Counted from the first letter of the stretch, positions 17,647-25,372 are shown. The stretch is DNA of 33,824 nucleotides from Methanolapillus africanus (GCF_032714475.1 NZ_JAWDKD010000034.1:1-33824); one strand, 5' to 3'. Numbers and translations: made by a program. The notes: generated by a model from the letters alone, not told the origin.

Positions 17647-17769
17647 GATGGTTTGCTTGGAGTTGAAAATTAAAAACGGATGGCGGTTTGCTTGAAATCA
17701 AAAATTAAAAATGAGATTAAAAAAGATAGCAGTCTGATTAGAACTGAAATTAAAAGTAAAATTTTAAAT

Positions 17770-18426
17770 TCAAATCATTGCCGCGGCAATTCCGAAAATC
17801 CACGTTAGAATCCACATTGAAAATCCAAACGTTAGCGGGATGGTCAGATTGTCATCCAGTTTCAGCTGTTTGGTATAAATTTCAACGATGGACGCCGCAA
17901 TAATTGAAACAGCTGCCATCAGTGTGAAACTCATGGTCAGATCCAAAATGAAAAAGTAAGCAATCAAAAATATGATCGAGACGCCGATAAAACCGAGGGT
18001 TCCTTCCAGCGATTTTCCATTTTTAAATTTGTGCTTTCCGAACCGTTTTCCGATCAAGGCGGCGAACGCGTCGCCGAAAATCAAAATGGTGATGCCGATC
18101 ATGGCGACTTCTTTTGAAAAAAGGAGGACGGAAAGGAAACAACCCAGCAAAAACCAAACGGAACTCACGTTTCCGGATTTTTCATTTTCACGCAGCACCG
18201 ATGAGAAAAATCTGATTTTAATGTTGTTGAGCGCCGGAAACATGCGGCAAAGCTGTTCGGCCGCGACAAGCGCGACGAACAAAAAACCAATAACGAGACA
18301 TGCGGTTTGTTTTGTCGTCAGATAAATGAAAATCACAAAAACAAAAGACGTCATGTGAAGCAGTTTTCTTTTGACTTCCTGCCGGTAACTGAATTTTTTT
18401 GCTTCCGATGCTGCTTGTTCCGACAT
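17770..18426 (-). CDS. Dolichol/polyprenol-kinase-like membrane protein
   Basis: A 218-residue integral membrane protein of the SEC59/COG0170 family, CTP-dependent dolichol, polyprenol or diacylglycerol-type kinases acting on membrane lipids. It has about six to seven hydrophobic helices. Family motifs: VKRKLLHMTSF near the N-terminus, RENEKSGNVSSVWFLLG in the middle, and GDAFAALIGKRFGKHKF with GKSLEGTLGF, which matches the nucleotide-binding region. The frame extends to 18519, but the added Lys/Ile/Asn-rich stretch is unlike the family; ATG 18426 has ATGGGG six bases upstream and is preferred. It may recycle polyprenol for N-glycosylation of S-layer proteins, which is inference. Confidence 0.82.
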   Translation of the reverse strand: MSEQAASEAKKFSYRQEVKRKLLHMTSFVFVIFIYLTTKQTACLVIGFLFVALVAAEQLCRMFPALNNIKIRFFSSVLRENEKSGNVSSVWFLLGCFLSVLLFSKEVAMIGITILIFGDAFAALIGKRFGKHKFKNGKSLEGTLGFIGVSIIFLIAYFFILDLTMSFTLMAAVSIIAASIVEIYTKQLKLDDNLTIPLTFGFSMWILTWIFGIAAAMI

Positions 18427-18889
18427 TTTTTCCCCATTTGTCTTTTGGATTTTATTTTTTTCAATATTTTTGATTGATTTTTCAATATTTCCGATCAATT
18501 TTTTGAATATATTCATCACTTCAAAAATATAATTTTGATATGTAGCGGACTTTTATCAAAATCTATTTATTATTTTATAACGATTTTCCATTTTGTTTTT
18601 GCATATCTATTTTTCAAACAATTTTGTTAGAAATAATGGTCATATGTAATATAATTATGCAAAACTGTAAATTTGTTTCAATCAACCGTTGAATAAAACC
18701 GTTCATATCTGTCTGCTAACGTTTCTATAATTGCTTTCAAGTTTAAAGAGGATTTGTCGTACTTGTCGCGGTTCTTGGTTATTGAAATGAATTGAGTTTT
18801 GCCGACAAAACGGTTCTTAAAAAACGATATCCGTATTCGTTTATATCGTTCTTATCAATCTATTTCGAATTATATTTTAGGTGAATTTC
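18427..18889. other. Divergent spacer, no gene
   Basis: This AT-rich region lies between the kinase-like gene and the symporter. TTTATAT at 18840-18846 lies about 45 bases before the symporter ATG and is the likely TATA box. AGGTGA (18879-18884) is its ribosome binding site. Nothing else is recognised. Confidence 0.5.
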
Positions 18890-20806
18890 ATGGTTTCAAA
18901 TTTGGTTATCGGTTTTGGAATCACGCTGGCCGCTTACCTGGTTGTCCTGGTGGCGATCGGCTGGTATTTCAACAAGAAACAGAAAACCGTTGTCGACTTT
19001 TGGTTGGCCGGAAGAAAGCTTGGCGCTCTTCCGCTCGGCTTCGCGTCGGCAGCGTCTTGGATTACGGGCGGCGGCATTTTAGCCGTGACGGCCATGTACT
19101 TGCTCGGCGGACTCGGCTCCATCTGGACCTTTGCAGCTCCGAACGTGATCGCACTCTTTTTGATCGGTCTTTTGGTCACGAAAATCAAAAGCTTACCGGC
19201 CATCACACAACCCGAACTCTTAGAACAAAGATACGCCGGCTCCATCCGGGGTCCGGTTGCGGTGATCATTTCAATCGTCATGATCCTTTTCGCTGCCGCC
19301 GATATTTCCGGTCTTTCTCTCATTTTCGGCGTTTTCTTCGGCTTTGATCCGCTCTTTGCGGCTGTTCTCATCGCCGTTTCCGTTTCCATTTACGTGCTTC
19401 TCGGCGGTCTTTCCGCCGTCGTTTGGACCGACGTCATCCAATATCTCATGTTGGCCGGCATCACCATTTTCATCGCAATCGCCGTTCTCTTCTCGGCCAG
19501 CGACATGGGTGCGCTTTCCATCGGCGACTTCATCACGACGTCCGCACCCGCCGGTTGGTGGAATCCGCTCTCCATCGGCATTCCGATGATTTTGATCTTC
19601 TGTATCGCCATCATGCCGGGTTGGGTTTCCGAACACGACCAATGGCAGAAAGTCTGGGCCGCCCGCGATGAAAAATCCGCGCGGAACGGTTTCTTCTTCG
19701 GTTCCTTCTTGATGCTTTTGATTTTCGGTGTCACCTGCTGTCTCTTGGGTCTCGGTCTCCGGTACCTGTATCCGGACATCACGAACATGGGCGGCGCTGA
19801 AGTCGCTATGCTTCGTTTCATCTCGGACAACTTTGGCGCGCCGATCATCATCGCCAGCGCTCTCGGTCTCACGGCCGCCGCCATGTCCTGTACGGACACA
19901 TTCTCCACCTCCGGCGGATCCACCATCTCTCGCGACCTTTACCAGAGATACCTCAAGCCGGACGCCACCATGAAGGATTTGAAAATCGTCAACAGAATCG
20001 CCGTTTTGATCATCATCGTCGGCGCCACGATTGTTTCATTCCTTCCGATCAACATCATTGAATTCATCCACATCGCAACCTACATTGCAAGCGCTGCGTA
20101 TTTCTTCCCTTTAATGGGCGGCCTTTACTGGAAACGCGCCACCAAAGAAGGTGCAACCGCTTCGTTAGTTGTTGGTTTTGTTGCTGAATTCGCGATGGTG
20201 GCCATTGACCTTTACATGGGAACCAATGCCAGCGGCGTCTATTATTTGGAAACCATCAGCCCGGTTTTCACCTGCCACGGCGTGATTCTCGGTATGGCGC
20301 TCAGTGCCGTCACGTTGGTTGTTGTTTCTTTGATGACCAAACCGTCCTCCGTTTACAACTTGGCCCCGTTCTTCCCGGACGAAGCTAAAAAATTGGAACG
20401 CGACGAAGTGTCTCAAGTCAACGAGAAATCGGATGAATACCAATCCTACCAAAAGGCGCTCAAAATTGAGACCACCGGCGAACGCGAAAGCCTTCACCTC
20501 GAAGTCAAAGCCTCTGCGCCGCTCAACTGGGAACGCTTCACGGACGAGCTCACCAAAAACAACACCGCTTGGTTCACATCGGCCGGAAGAAACACCGTCT
20601 ACCGTTTGACCCACGGCGACCTTTTGTCCTGCCCGTCGATTTCCCGCGGTCAAGACGAACAAGAGATTTGGATTGCCGCCGAACCGCGTCTTGACGGTTC
20701 CAACATCGCTCAGGTCGAAGTTTACTTGGCGTACAATGAAATTTCAGCGCTTCTCAAATCCATGGGCATTTTGAGCAACCTCATTGTGCCGGAAGTTAAA
20801 GCGTAA
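18890..20806 (+). CDS. Sodium:solute symporter (SSS family) with cytosolic tail
   Basis: A 638-residue secondary transporter of the SSF/PutP superfamily, importing an unknown solute with Na+. About 13 membrane helices span residues 5-480. The family features are the WFLAGRKLGALPLG-like segment (DFWLAGRKLG), TGGGILAVTAMYLLGG, the VVWTDVIQYLML motif and AAMSCTDTFSTSGGSTISRDLYQRY, the conserved region around helix 8. Residues about 482-638 are a soluble extension without a recognised domain. A GTG at 18881 is in frame, but it is part of the AGGTGA ribosome binding site, so ATG 18890 is chosen. It is a monocistronic unit with its own terminator. Confidence 0.9.
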   Translation: MVSNLVIGFGITLAAYLVVLVAIGWYFNKKQKTVVDFWLAGRKLGALPLGFASAASWITGGGILAVTAMYLLGGLGSIWTFAAPNVIALFLIGLLVTKIKSLPAITQPELLEQRYAGSIRGPVAVIISIVMILFAAADISGLSLIFGVFFGFDPLFAAVLIAVSVSIYVLLGGLSAVVWTDVIQYLMLAGITIFIAIAVLFSASDMGALSIGDFITTSAPAGWWNPLSIGIPMILIFCIAIMPGWVSEHDQWQKVWAARDEKSARNGFFFGSFLMLLIFGVTCCLLGLGLRYLYPDITNMGGAEVAMLRFISDNFGAPIIIASALGLTAAAMSCTDTFSTSGGSTISRDLYQRYLKPDATMKDLKIVNRIAVLIIIVGATIVSFLPINIIEFIHIATYIASAAYFFPLMGGLYWKRATKEGATASLVVGFVAEFAMVAIDLYMGTNASGVYYLETISPVFTCHGVILGMALSAVTLVVVSLMTKPSSVYNLAPFFPDEAKKLERDEVSQVNEKSDEYQSYQKALKIETTGERESLHLEVKASAPLNWERFTDELTKNNTAWFTSAGRNTVYRLTHGDLLSCPSISRGQDEQEIWIAAEPRLDGSNIAQVEVYLAYNEISALLKSMGILSNLIVPEVKA

Positions 20807-20844
20807 GCATGGTCAATTTGAATAAATATTGAAAAAAAGATTAA

Positions 20845-20876
20845 AAAATAAGAGACGCTTGTCTCTTATTTTCTGT
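20845..20876 (+). terminator. Terminator after the symporter gene
   Basis: Perfect arms AAAATAAGAGAC (20845-20856) and GTCTCTTATTTT (20861-20872) enclose a GCTT loop, followed by a T-rich tract. Confidence 0.75.
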
Positions 20877-20984
20877 TTTTATTTTTTACATTTCCGTTTG
20901 TTATGACGGTTTTATCTTTTAAAAATTCTGTTTTGATTATTTGTTCTCACGACTTGCTGTTTTGTTTGTTGCCGGATGCGCCGT

Positions 20985-21001
20985 CGCGCGCGTTACAGCA
21001 A
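20985..21001. repeat. Solo copy of the GC-rich arm motif
   Basis: CGCGCGCGTTACAGCAA lies between the convergent symporter and MATE genes and resembles the arm motif of the composite repeats (CGCGCGCGTTATGGCGA). It stands in AT-rich DNA with no hairpin pair. Confidence 0.6.
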
Positions 21002-21035
21002 CATGTTTTTACAAATCATGAACAGGATGCCGGTT

Positions 21036-22679
21036 TTATTTGGCAGCCGCCGGAGCCGGCATTGAAGCCAGACCGGTCTCTTTGAACCGGTGCTTCAATT
21101 TCTTGATGATTAAATTTCCGAAGGTGAAACTGACGACCATCATCAGGAAATCGCCGACCAGAAGGCCGATCCAGACGCCGACCAAACCGTATCCGAAGGT
21201 GATGCTGAGCAGGTAGGCAAACGGCACCTCAAAGACAATCGTTCGCAAAAGCGTGAGCGCCAGCGACCATTTTCCCATCCGTAGCCCTTGAAGCATGGAC
21301 GACGTCAGCATGCCGGCCGGGAAGAACAGGAACAAGAGGAACATGTACCTCAAGAATTCCACGATGCTGTCGTGCAAGTGAAGCGATTCGCCGGTCGCAA
21401 ATACGGCGGCGATCGGTTCGGCGAACACGAAGATTAAGATTGCGATGATGAGTTCAAGCGCCATGCCGAACATAATGGCGAAGTAGTAGACGTCTTTGAG
21501 CTTTTTGATGTCGTGGCCGCCGTAAGAAACACCGGCCATGGTGGTCATTCCGGTGGCGAAACCCAGCATCGGCATAATGCCCATGGAAACAATACGCCAG
21601 CCGGTTGTGTAAATCGCAGCGCCGCTTGTTCCGCCGACGTTGAGAACGATGGCACTCAAAAAGATGGTTGAAATCGACATGGTCAGCTGTGAAATCATCA
21701 CCGGGATACCGACTGAAAAGATTTCTTTGACGATACTCATATCGAATTTGAATTTGCGGAGGGTGATGGTGACGTATGTTTTTCTCTCAATCAGCAGCCA
21801 GTACATGACCATTAACATGGAAACGGCAAATGAAACGACACTGGCGTATGCGGCGCCGTTGACGCCGAGACCAAGTCCCCAGTCATAGATAAAAATCGGG
21901 TCCAAGACACAGTTCAAAAGCGCGCCGGCAATTGTGGCGAACATGGTTTTTCTGGAATTGCCTTCGCTGTTGAGAATCGAGTTGCCGATGTTGAGCAAGA
22001 AGATAAAGATCACAGAGACGATGAAAATATTGATGTAACCGGCGGCCACGCTCGCTAACGAGGCGTCGGCGCCCATCAATGAAAAGATCGGTTTCATGAT
22101 CGGGATTGCCAGCCAACAGACAAAGCTGAGAATGACGCCCAAAACAATGGCGTGCGTCGCGAAATTGTCGGCTTTCTTTTTGTCTTTGGCGCCGATGGAC
22201 CGGGAAATCGCAGAGCCGGCGCCGACACCGACGCCGGTGGCGAGCGCCATCAGTCCGAGGAAGAACGGGAAAACCAATCCGACGGCAGCCAACGCTTCTT
22301 CGCCGAGTCCGGCCACCCAAAACGTGTCCACTAAGTTGTAAACGGCTTGGAAAACAAGGGCGACCATGACGGGAATTGAAATCTTAATCAACGCTTTTTT
22401 CGGGTTTCCGAGAAGGTCGGCAACGCCTTTCGTCATTTTTTCCGTGTCGGGTCCTTTTTCATCGGCATACCAGTCGGAATCTTTTTGCGCATTTTCTGCA
22501 GTCGGCTGATCTTTTTGGGATTGCTGAGTTTGCTGTGTTTGTTGAGCTTGTTGTTCCGGTTTCACCAGTTTGGCTTGCTCTTTATATTGCTTTTCCATTT
22601 TTTGGGCAGCGTTTTCCTGTATAATTTGTTCTGCTTGAAGTTCTTCTTCCGATTTTTTTTGTTCCGTTTCAGCGTTCAT
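21036..22679 (-). CDS. MATE family efflux transporter with Gln-rich N-terminal extension
   Basis: A 547-residue MATE exporter, which uses a Na+ or H+ gradient to expel organic cations or similar compounds. The transporter proper starts at about M82 with MTKGVADLLGNPKKALIKIS, a typical archaeal MATE opening, and has 12 membrane helices in two halves. Motifs include NLVDTFWVAGLGEEALAAVGL and GVGVGAGSAISRSIGA. Residues 1-80 are an acidic, Gln-rich, probably coiled and cytosolic extension (QQAQQTQQTQQSQ). The frame extends to 22766, but a TATA-like AAATATATCC lies inside that part, so the ATG at 22679 is chosen, with GGAG 12 bases upstream. The substrate is not predictable. Confidence 0.88.
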   Translation of the reverse strand: MNAETEQKKSEEELQAEQIIQENAAQKMEKQYKEQAKLVKPEQQAQQTQQTQQSQKDQPTAENAQKDSDWYADEKGPDTEKMTKGVADLLGNPKKALIKISIPVMVALVFQAVYNLVDTFWVAGLGEEALAAVGLVFPFFLGLMALATGVGVGAGSAISRSIGAKDKKKADNFATHAIVLGVILSFVCWLAIPIMKPIFSLMGADASLASVAAGYINIFIVSVIFIFLLNIGNSILNSEGNSRKTMFATIAGALLNCVLDPIFIYDWGLGLGVNGAAYASVVSFAVSMLMVMYWLLIERKTYVTITLRKFKFDMSIVKEIFSVGIPVMISQLTMSISTIFLSAIVLNVGGTSGAAIYTTGWRIVSMGIMPMLGFATGMTTMAGVSYGGHDIKKLKDVYYFAIMFGMALELIIAILIFVFAEPIAAVFATGESLHLHDSIVEFLRYMFLLFLFFPAGMLTSSMLQGLRMGKWSLALTLLRTIVFEVPFAYLLSITFGYGLVGVWIGLLVGDFLMMVVSFTFGNLIIKKLKHRFKETGLASMPAPAAAK

Positions 22680-23098
22680 AAAGTAAGGCTCCGATTTTGA
22701 AAATGATTTTAATTTTATCCATTTTGTTTCTTCCCTAGTAAGAGGATATATTTGTAGTTTGTTCATCCAATTTTATTTTTTAAAGACTCGAATAAACATG
22801 ACAATTTGTTTGCGGGACAGTCTTTGCCTGTCTGATGATTTGTGCTGTTGGGTGTGTTGCCGGTTGTGCTGTTATTTGCGTTGGTGTTTCTGTTTCTGTT
22901 TTTATTTTGGAATGTCATCTCCGAAGATTTATATACCATGTCCGTGTTTGGAGGTGTTGCGATTTTGATTCAATTTATTTCTTATTTTGATTCATTTTCG
23001 ACACAATAACGCGCGAAGAAATAATTGTTGCAAAGGGCCTTTGCCGGCTTTTTTTGAACATGACTTTTCGAAGTAGCGGTTATTCGGAGTTGACAAAT
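22680..23098. other. Divergent spacer between MATE and rps15
   Basis: No gene is supported. It contains the MATE promoter near 22745, a TATA box TTTATATAC at 22928-22936 for the plus strand, a weak arm-like motif ATAACGCGCG (23006-23015), and a terminator-like hairpin at 23030-23044 in the rps15 leader. Confidence 0.5.
23030..23055 (+). promoter_or_regulatory. Terminator-like hairpin in the rps15 leader
   Basis: GCAAAG (23030-23035) pairs with CTTTGC (23039-23044), then CGGC and a seven-base T-run follow, about 45 bases before the rps15 start codon. It could be an attenuator or autoregulatory leader if transcription starts from the TATA box at 22928. The leader would then be about 140 bases. 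Confidence 0.4.
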
Positions 23099-23563
23099 AT
23101 GGCAAAAATGCACACCAAAAGAAAGGGTCAAGCAGGCTCGAAAAAGCCGCTCAGAACCGAAGTCCCGGAATGGGTCAATGTTTCATCTGAAGACGCCACC
23201 AAAATCATCCTTGAATTGTGGAAACAAGGTATCTCCACCAGCCAAATCGGCATGATTTTGAGAGACCAATACGGCGTCGGCGATGTGAAGCTCTTAACCG
23301 GCAAAAAAATCACTCAAATTCTCAAGGACAACCAAGTGAACTCCCACATTCCGGAAGACTTGGCCAACCTCATCATCAAAGCCTTGGGTCTTCGCAAACA
23401 CTTGGCCGCCAACAAGAAGGACTTGCACAACAAAAGATCCCTTCAATTGACGGAATCCAAGATCAGAAGACTTGTGAAATACTACCACAGCACAAAAGTT
23501 CTGCCGATGGACTGGGTTTACAAGCCGGAAACCGCAGAAGTTATGTTGACACGCAGCAGCTAA
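23099..23563 (+). CDS. rps15: 30S ribosomal protein S15
   Basis: A 154-residue archaeal S15 (family S15P/S13e), a primary binder of the central domain of 16S rRNA. The start MAKMHTKRKGQAGSKKPLR matches the archaeal form, and the conserved core HIPEDLANLIIKALGLRKHL followed by DLHNKRSLQLTESKIRRLVKYY is clear. The frame is open to 23054, but ATG 23099, with CGGAGTTG upstream, gives the family N-terminus. It is followed by a strong terminator (23585-23606) and stands alone. Confidence 0.97.
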   Translation: MAKMHTKRKGQAGSKKPLRTEVPEWVNVSSEDATKIILELWKQGISTSQIGMILRDQYGVGDVKLLTGKKITQILKDNQVNSHIPEDLANLIIKALGLRKHLAANKKDLHNKRSLQLTESKIRRLVKYYHSTKVLPMDWVYKPETAEVMLTRSS

Positions 23564-23584
23564 TGCGTTTGTATCACAATTTTC

Positions 23585-23613
23585 GGGAAACTGTTTTCAG
23601 TTTCCCTTTTTTT
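23585..23613 (+). terminator. rps15 terminator
   Basis: Perfect arms GGGAAACTG (23585-23593) and CAGTTTCCC (23598-23606) enclose TTTT, followed by seven T residues, 22 bases after the stop codon. Confidence 0.85.
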
Positions 23614-23780
23614 ATTTCTCATTTTACTTTTCAATTTATTTTTAATTCATTTCCGTTTTATTTCTTATTTTTTGTTTCTGTTTTTCTTTTCGGGCGCCGG
23701 GCGCGCGTTATGGCGATACATTTTCATTTTGCGTTTTTGAAAACCAGGGACGGTTTTTTGAAAATGTCAATCAAACCATC

Positions 23781-23817
23781 CCGTAAAATCAAACGCGACA
23801 GCGTTTGTATTTTACGG
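23781..23817. repeat. Left hairpin of composite repeat B
   Basis: CCGTAAAAT pairs with ATTTTACGG, so the G-to-A change seen against copy A is compensated on the other arm. The inner stem AAACGC pairs with GCGTTT. Confidence 0.8.
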
Positions 23818-23893
23818 ATACCGCTGAACAGATACAACTTGGATTGCGAACAGCAGGTGCAAATCGGATTAGGAAAATAACTGTATTGTTAGA

Positions 23894-23980
23894 AACAGTA
23901 GGTGCAAACTGAAATTTAAAAATAATTAACTGTAGGTGCAAATTGGAATTTAAAAAATAGTGAACTGCAGGTGCAATCTG
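23894..23980 (+). repeat. 34-35-bp tandem units in composite repeat B
   Basis: Units start at 23894, 23928 and 23963 with AAC(A/T)G(T/C)AGGTGCAA. The first is 34 bases, the second 35, and the third is partial. A degenerate unit (CAGCAGGTGCAAAT) precedes them. Confidence 0.8.
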
Positions 23981-24014
23981 TACCTACAAATCAATGCATC
24001 TTACTGATCGGAAT

Positions 24015-24051
24015 CCGCAAAATACAAACGCTATCGCGTTTGATTTTGCGG
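24015..24051. repeat. Right hairpin of composite repeat B
   Basis: The stem CCGCAAAAT/ATTTTGCGG encloses CAAACGC/GCGTTTG. Its inner stem is AAACGC where copy A has AGATGC, again with matching changes on both sides. Confidence 0.8.
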
Positions 24052-24155
24052 GATGGCTTGCGCGACAACTTCAAAAAACGACTCTTTGGTTTTTGAAAAC
24101 TCGAAACAAAAAATGATTGCCATAACGCGCGCGCGTTGGCCGCCACTCAAAATAA

Positions 24156-24878
24156 TCAATCCGTTTTTACCGATTCGATTTTTGCTTTCCGTTCGGTAAA
24201 TTTCCCGTCATAATAGACAAAAACAGTGACTTCGCTTCCTTTTTCGTATTCCCGCATTCTTAAATCATAAGTTCTTTGAACAAATTTGAGTTTGTTCTTT
24301 TCGAAATGCGTTTCGACGGCTTTTAAAAAACGCTGCTCTTGTTCAATATATTCTTTCTCATATTGAAATGCTAAATCATATATGTCGGAAGCCTCTGCGG
24401 TGTTGATTTCCGCTTCATAAAGGCCGTGTTCGTTGAGGCCGCTGATTTGGCGCCAATCGTAATTTCCTTTGTCGTCAAATTCGCGGTGAATCATGTACGG
24501 GTAAACCCGGCAAATGAGCGGGCGTTTGTCGTAGATTCGGCATCGTCCGTTTTCTAAAAAATGGCAGGTTCCAACGTCATCGCCTTTTGTTTTCAGGCAA
24601 AAACCGGAGACGTAAAAGTTTCCGTTCTGGTCGCAAAAATCAAAGTAGGGAGACGGCATTAATGCGGTTTTGTTGTTTTCATCGATTTCCAAAATCCGGC
24701 GCACGTCGGCGTCCAGTAGAAAAACGTGGTCGTTAAATGCTCGAGTGCAGCATTTTCCGCACAAATCGCATTCGAAACCGACCTCTCGGATCACGTCGAT
24801 GAAATCCTCTTTCGGATAATCGAGAAGAGCGCTTTTCTCACCGTTGAAATAATCCAAATCCGATTCTATTTTTTTCAT
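24156..24878 (-). CDS. YkgJ family cysteine-cluster protein
   Basis: A 240-residue cytoplasmic protein of the YkgJ/Fe-S oxidoreductase-like family (CxxCxxCC cluster). The N-terminal CDLCGKCCTRAF (about residues 37-48) and the later GTCHFLENGRCRIYDKRPLICRVYPYMIH (about 98-127) carry the conserved cysteines that probably bind a metal or Fe-S cluster. The function of the family is not established. Residues after about 130 are charged and not recognised. ATG 24878 is preceded by AAAGGAACC. It stands alone, convergent with rps15 across composite repeat B. Confidence 0.85.
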   Translation of the reverse strand: MKKIESDLDYFNGEKSALLDYPKEDFIDVIREVGFECDLCGKCCTRAFNDHVFLLDADVRRILEIDENNKTALMPSPYFDFCDQNGNFYVSGFCLKTKGDDVGTCHFLENGRCRIYDKRPLICRVYPYMIHREFDDKGNYDWRQISGLNEHGLYEAEINTAEASDIYDLAFQYEKEYIEQEQRFLKAVETHFEKNKLKFVQRTYDLRMREYEKGSEVTVFVYYDGKFTERKAKIESVKTD

Positions 24879-25198
24879 TTTTTGATCCGGTTCCTTTAGG
24901 TTTTTTAAGTTTTAATATTTACGGGTTTGAGAGAAAGCAAACGCAAAAAATTTAAAAAAATATTGCCGTTTTAAAATCGTAAGATTTATATCATTAAAAC
25001 GGCGTTATAGTCAAACCTTAAAGGTTTAGCGAACACCGTATCAATTATTCATCAGTCGGCGGACTTGATACCGATTAACGTGTTTTTGTCAAAACGAATG
25101 TGTTTGACGCAATCTTTATTTCAAAAATCAAATTTATCAAATCACACATCTTAAAATAAACGATTAAATTAAATATATACGAATTAGGAGGCTTGATT
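24879..25198. other. Divergent spacer with a possible structured RNA
   Basis: Besides the ykgJ-side promoter it holds a TATA box TTTATAT (24984-24990), the inverted repeats at 24999-25071, and a second TATA-like AAATATATAC (25171-25180) close to the small-protein gene with its GGAGG (25187-25191). Confidence 0.55.
24999..25071 (+). ncRNA. Possible structured RNA or leader
   Basis: Nested stems are visible: ACGGCGTT (24999-25006) with AACACCGT (25032-25039, one mismatch) enclosing AAACCTT (25013-25019) with AAGGTTT (25021-25027), then GTATCAA (25038-25044) with TTGATAC (25065-25071). A TATA box (24984-24990) lies just upstream. The next gene has its own TATA element near 25171, so this could be a separate small RNA. 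It does not fit a tRNA, and no C/D box set is seen. The call rests on base pairing only. Confidence 0.3.
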
Positions 25199-25372
25199 AT
25201 GGGCAAAACCGGCAGCATCATCTGGGTTAAAGTGAAAGGAAGAAAAGGAAACGCAAAGAAAGTCGAAAACGGATTAAGCGCCAAAGCGCACCCGGGACCG
25301 GCACAAAGATTTACCTCTTCCGGCCACAAAAGAAGATACTTGAAGAGATCCCCGAAGGCTCTCACCAAATAA
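25199..25372 (+). CDS. Small basic protein, DUF5350-like
   Basis: A 57-residue, strongly basic protein (MGKTGSIIWVKVKGRKG at the start; many Lys/Arg throughout; HPGPAQRFTSSGHKRRY in the second half). It has a strong ribosome binding site (GGAGG eight bases before ATG) and a TATA box, so it is very likely real although short. The pattern resembles a small methanogen-conserved family I recall as DUF5350. The size and charge suggest an RNA- or ribosome-associated role, which is inference. A T-rich tract follows the stop. The frame has a long antisense shadow on the other strand, which is not a gene. Confidence 0.8.
   Translation: MGKTGSIIWVKVKGRKGNAKKVENGLSAKAHPGPAQRFTSSGHKRRYLKRSPKALTK

Larger units (their letters stand above)
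17261..17700 (-). repeat. Composite hairpin repeat, copy A
   Basis: This intergenic element lies between convergent hisB and the kinase-like gene. From left it has an outer arm with CGCGCGCGTTATGGCGAT (17272-17289), hairpin 17354-17389, a core with 34-bp tandem units, hairpin 17610-17646, and a second arm with AAGCAAACC-type sequence in inverted form. Read on the minus strand it aligns with copy B (23691-24144), including an identical 28-base block (17540-17567 versus 23860-23887). The right outer arm lacks the GC-rich end, so this copy seems truncated there. No protein is encoded; the role is unknown. Confidence 0.8.
23691..24144 (+). repeat. Composite hairpin repeat, copy B
   Basis: This is the fuller copy, between convergent rps15 and the YkgJ-like gene. 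The left arm has GCGCGCGTTATGGCGAT (23701-23717) and GTTTTTGAAAA. Then come hairpin 23781-23817, a core of 34-35-bp units, hairpin 24015-24051, and a right arm that is the imperfect reverse complement of the left (ATTGCCATAACGCGCGCGCG at 24116-24135). The outer arms form terminal inverted repeats of roughly 100-125 bases. The core is in the opposite orientation to copy A. No protein is encoded. A MITE-like mobile element or a structured regulatory repeat are both possible. Confidence 0.82.

Noticed and set aside
17272..17660. Invertible DNA segment (phase-variation switch) between the two hairpins
   Set aside because: The opposite core orientation in copies A and B is explained more simply by insertion of the whole element in reverse, and no recombinase gene is adjacent.
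22759..22968. 69-residue Cys/Leu-rich plus-strand frame before rps15
   Set aside because: Overlaps the MATE promoter, has odd composition (runs of Cys and Phe) and no family match; T-rich DNA explains it.
23218..23880. 220-residue plus-strand frame across the end of rps15 and copy B
   Set aside because: It is an out-of-frame shadow of rps15 that continues through a terminator and a hairpin repeat.
24999..25071. Inverted repeats considered as a tRNA
   Set aside because: No TTC-type T-loop motif, no seven-base acceptor stem at correct spacing and no anticodon arm of the right size.
25075..25368. 97-residue minus-strand frame over the small basic protein gene
   Set aside because: It has no family features and no start site signals; the plus-strand 57-residue gene has a strong ribosome binding site and a conserved-looking sequence.
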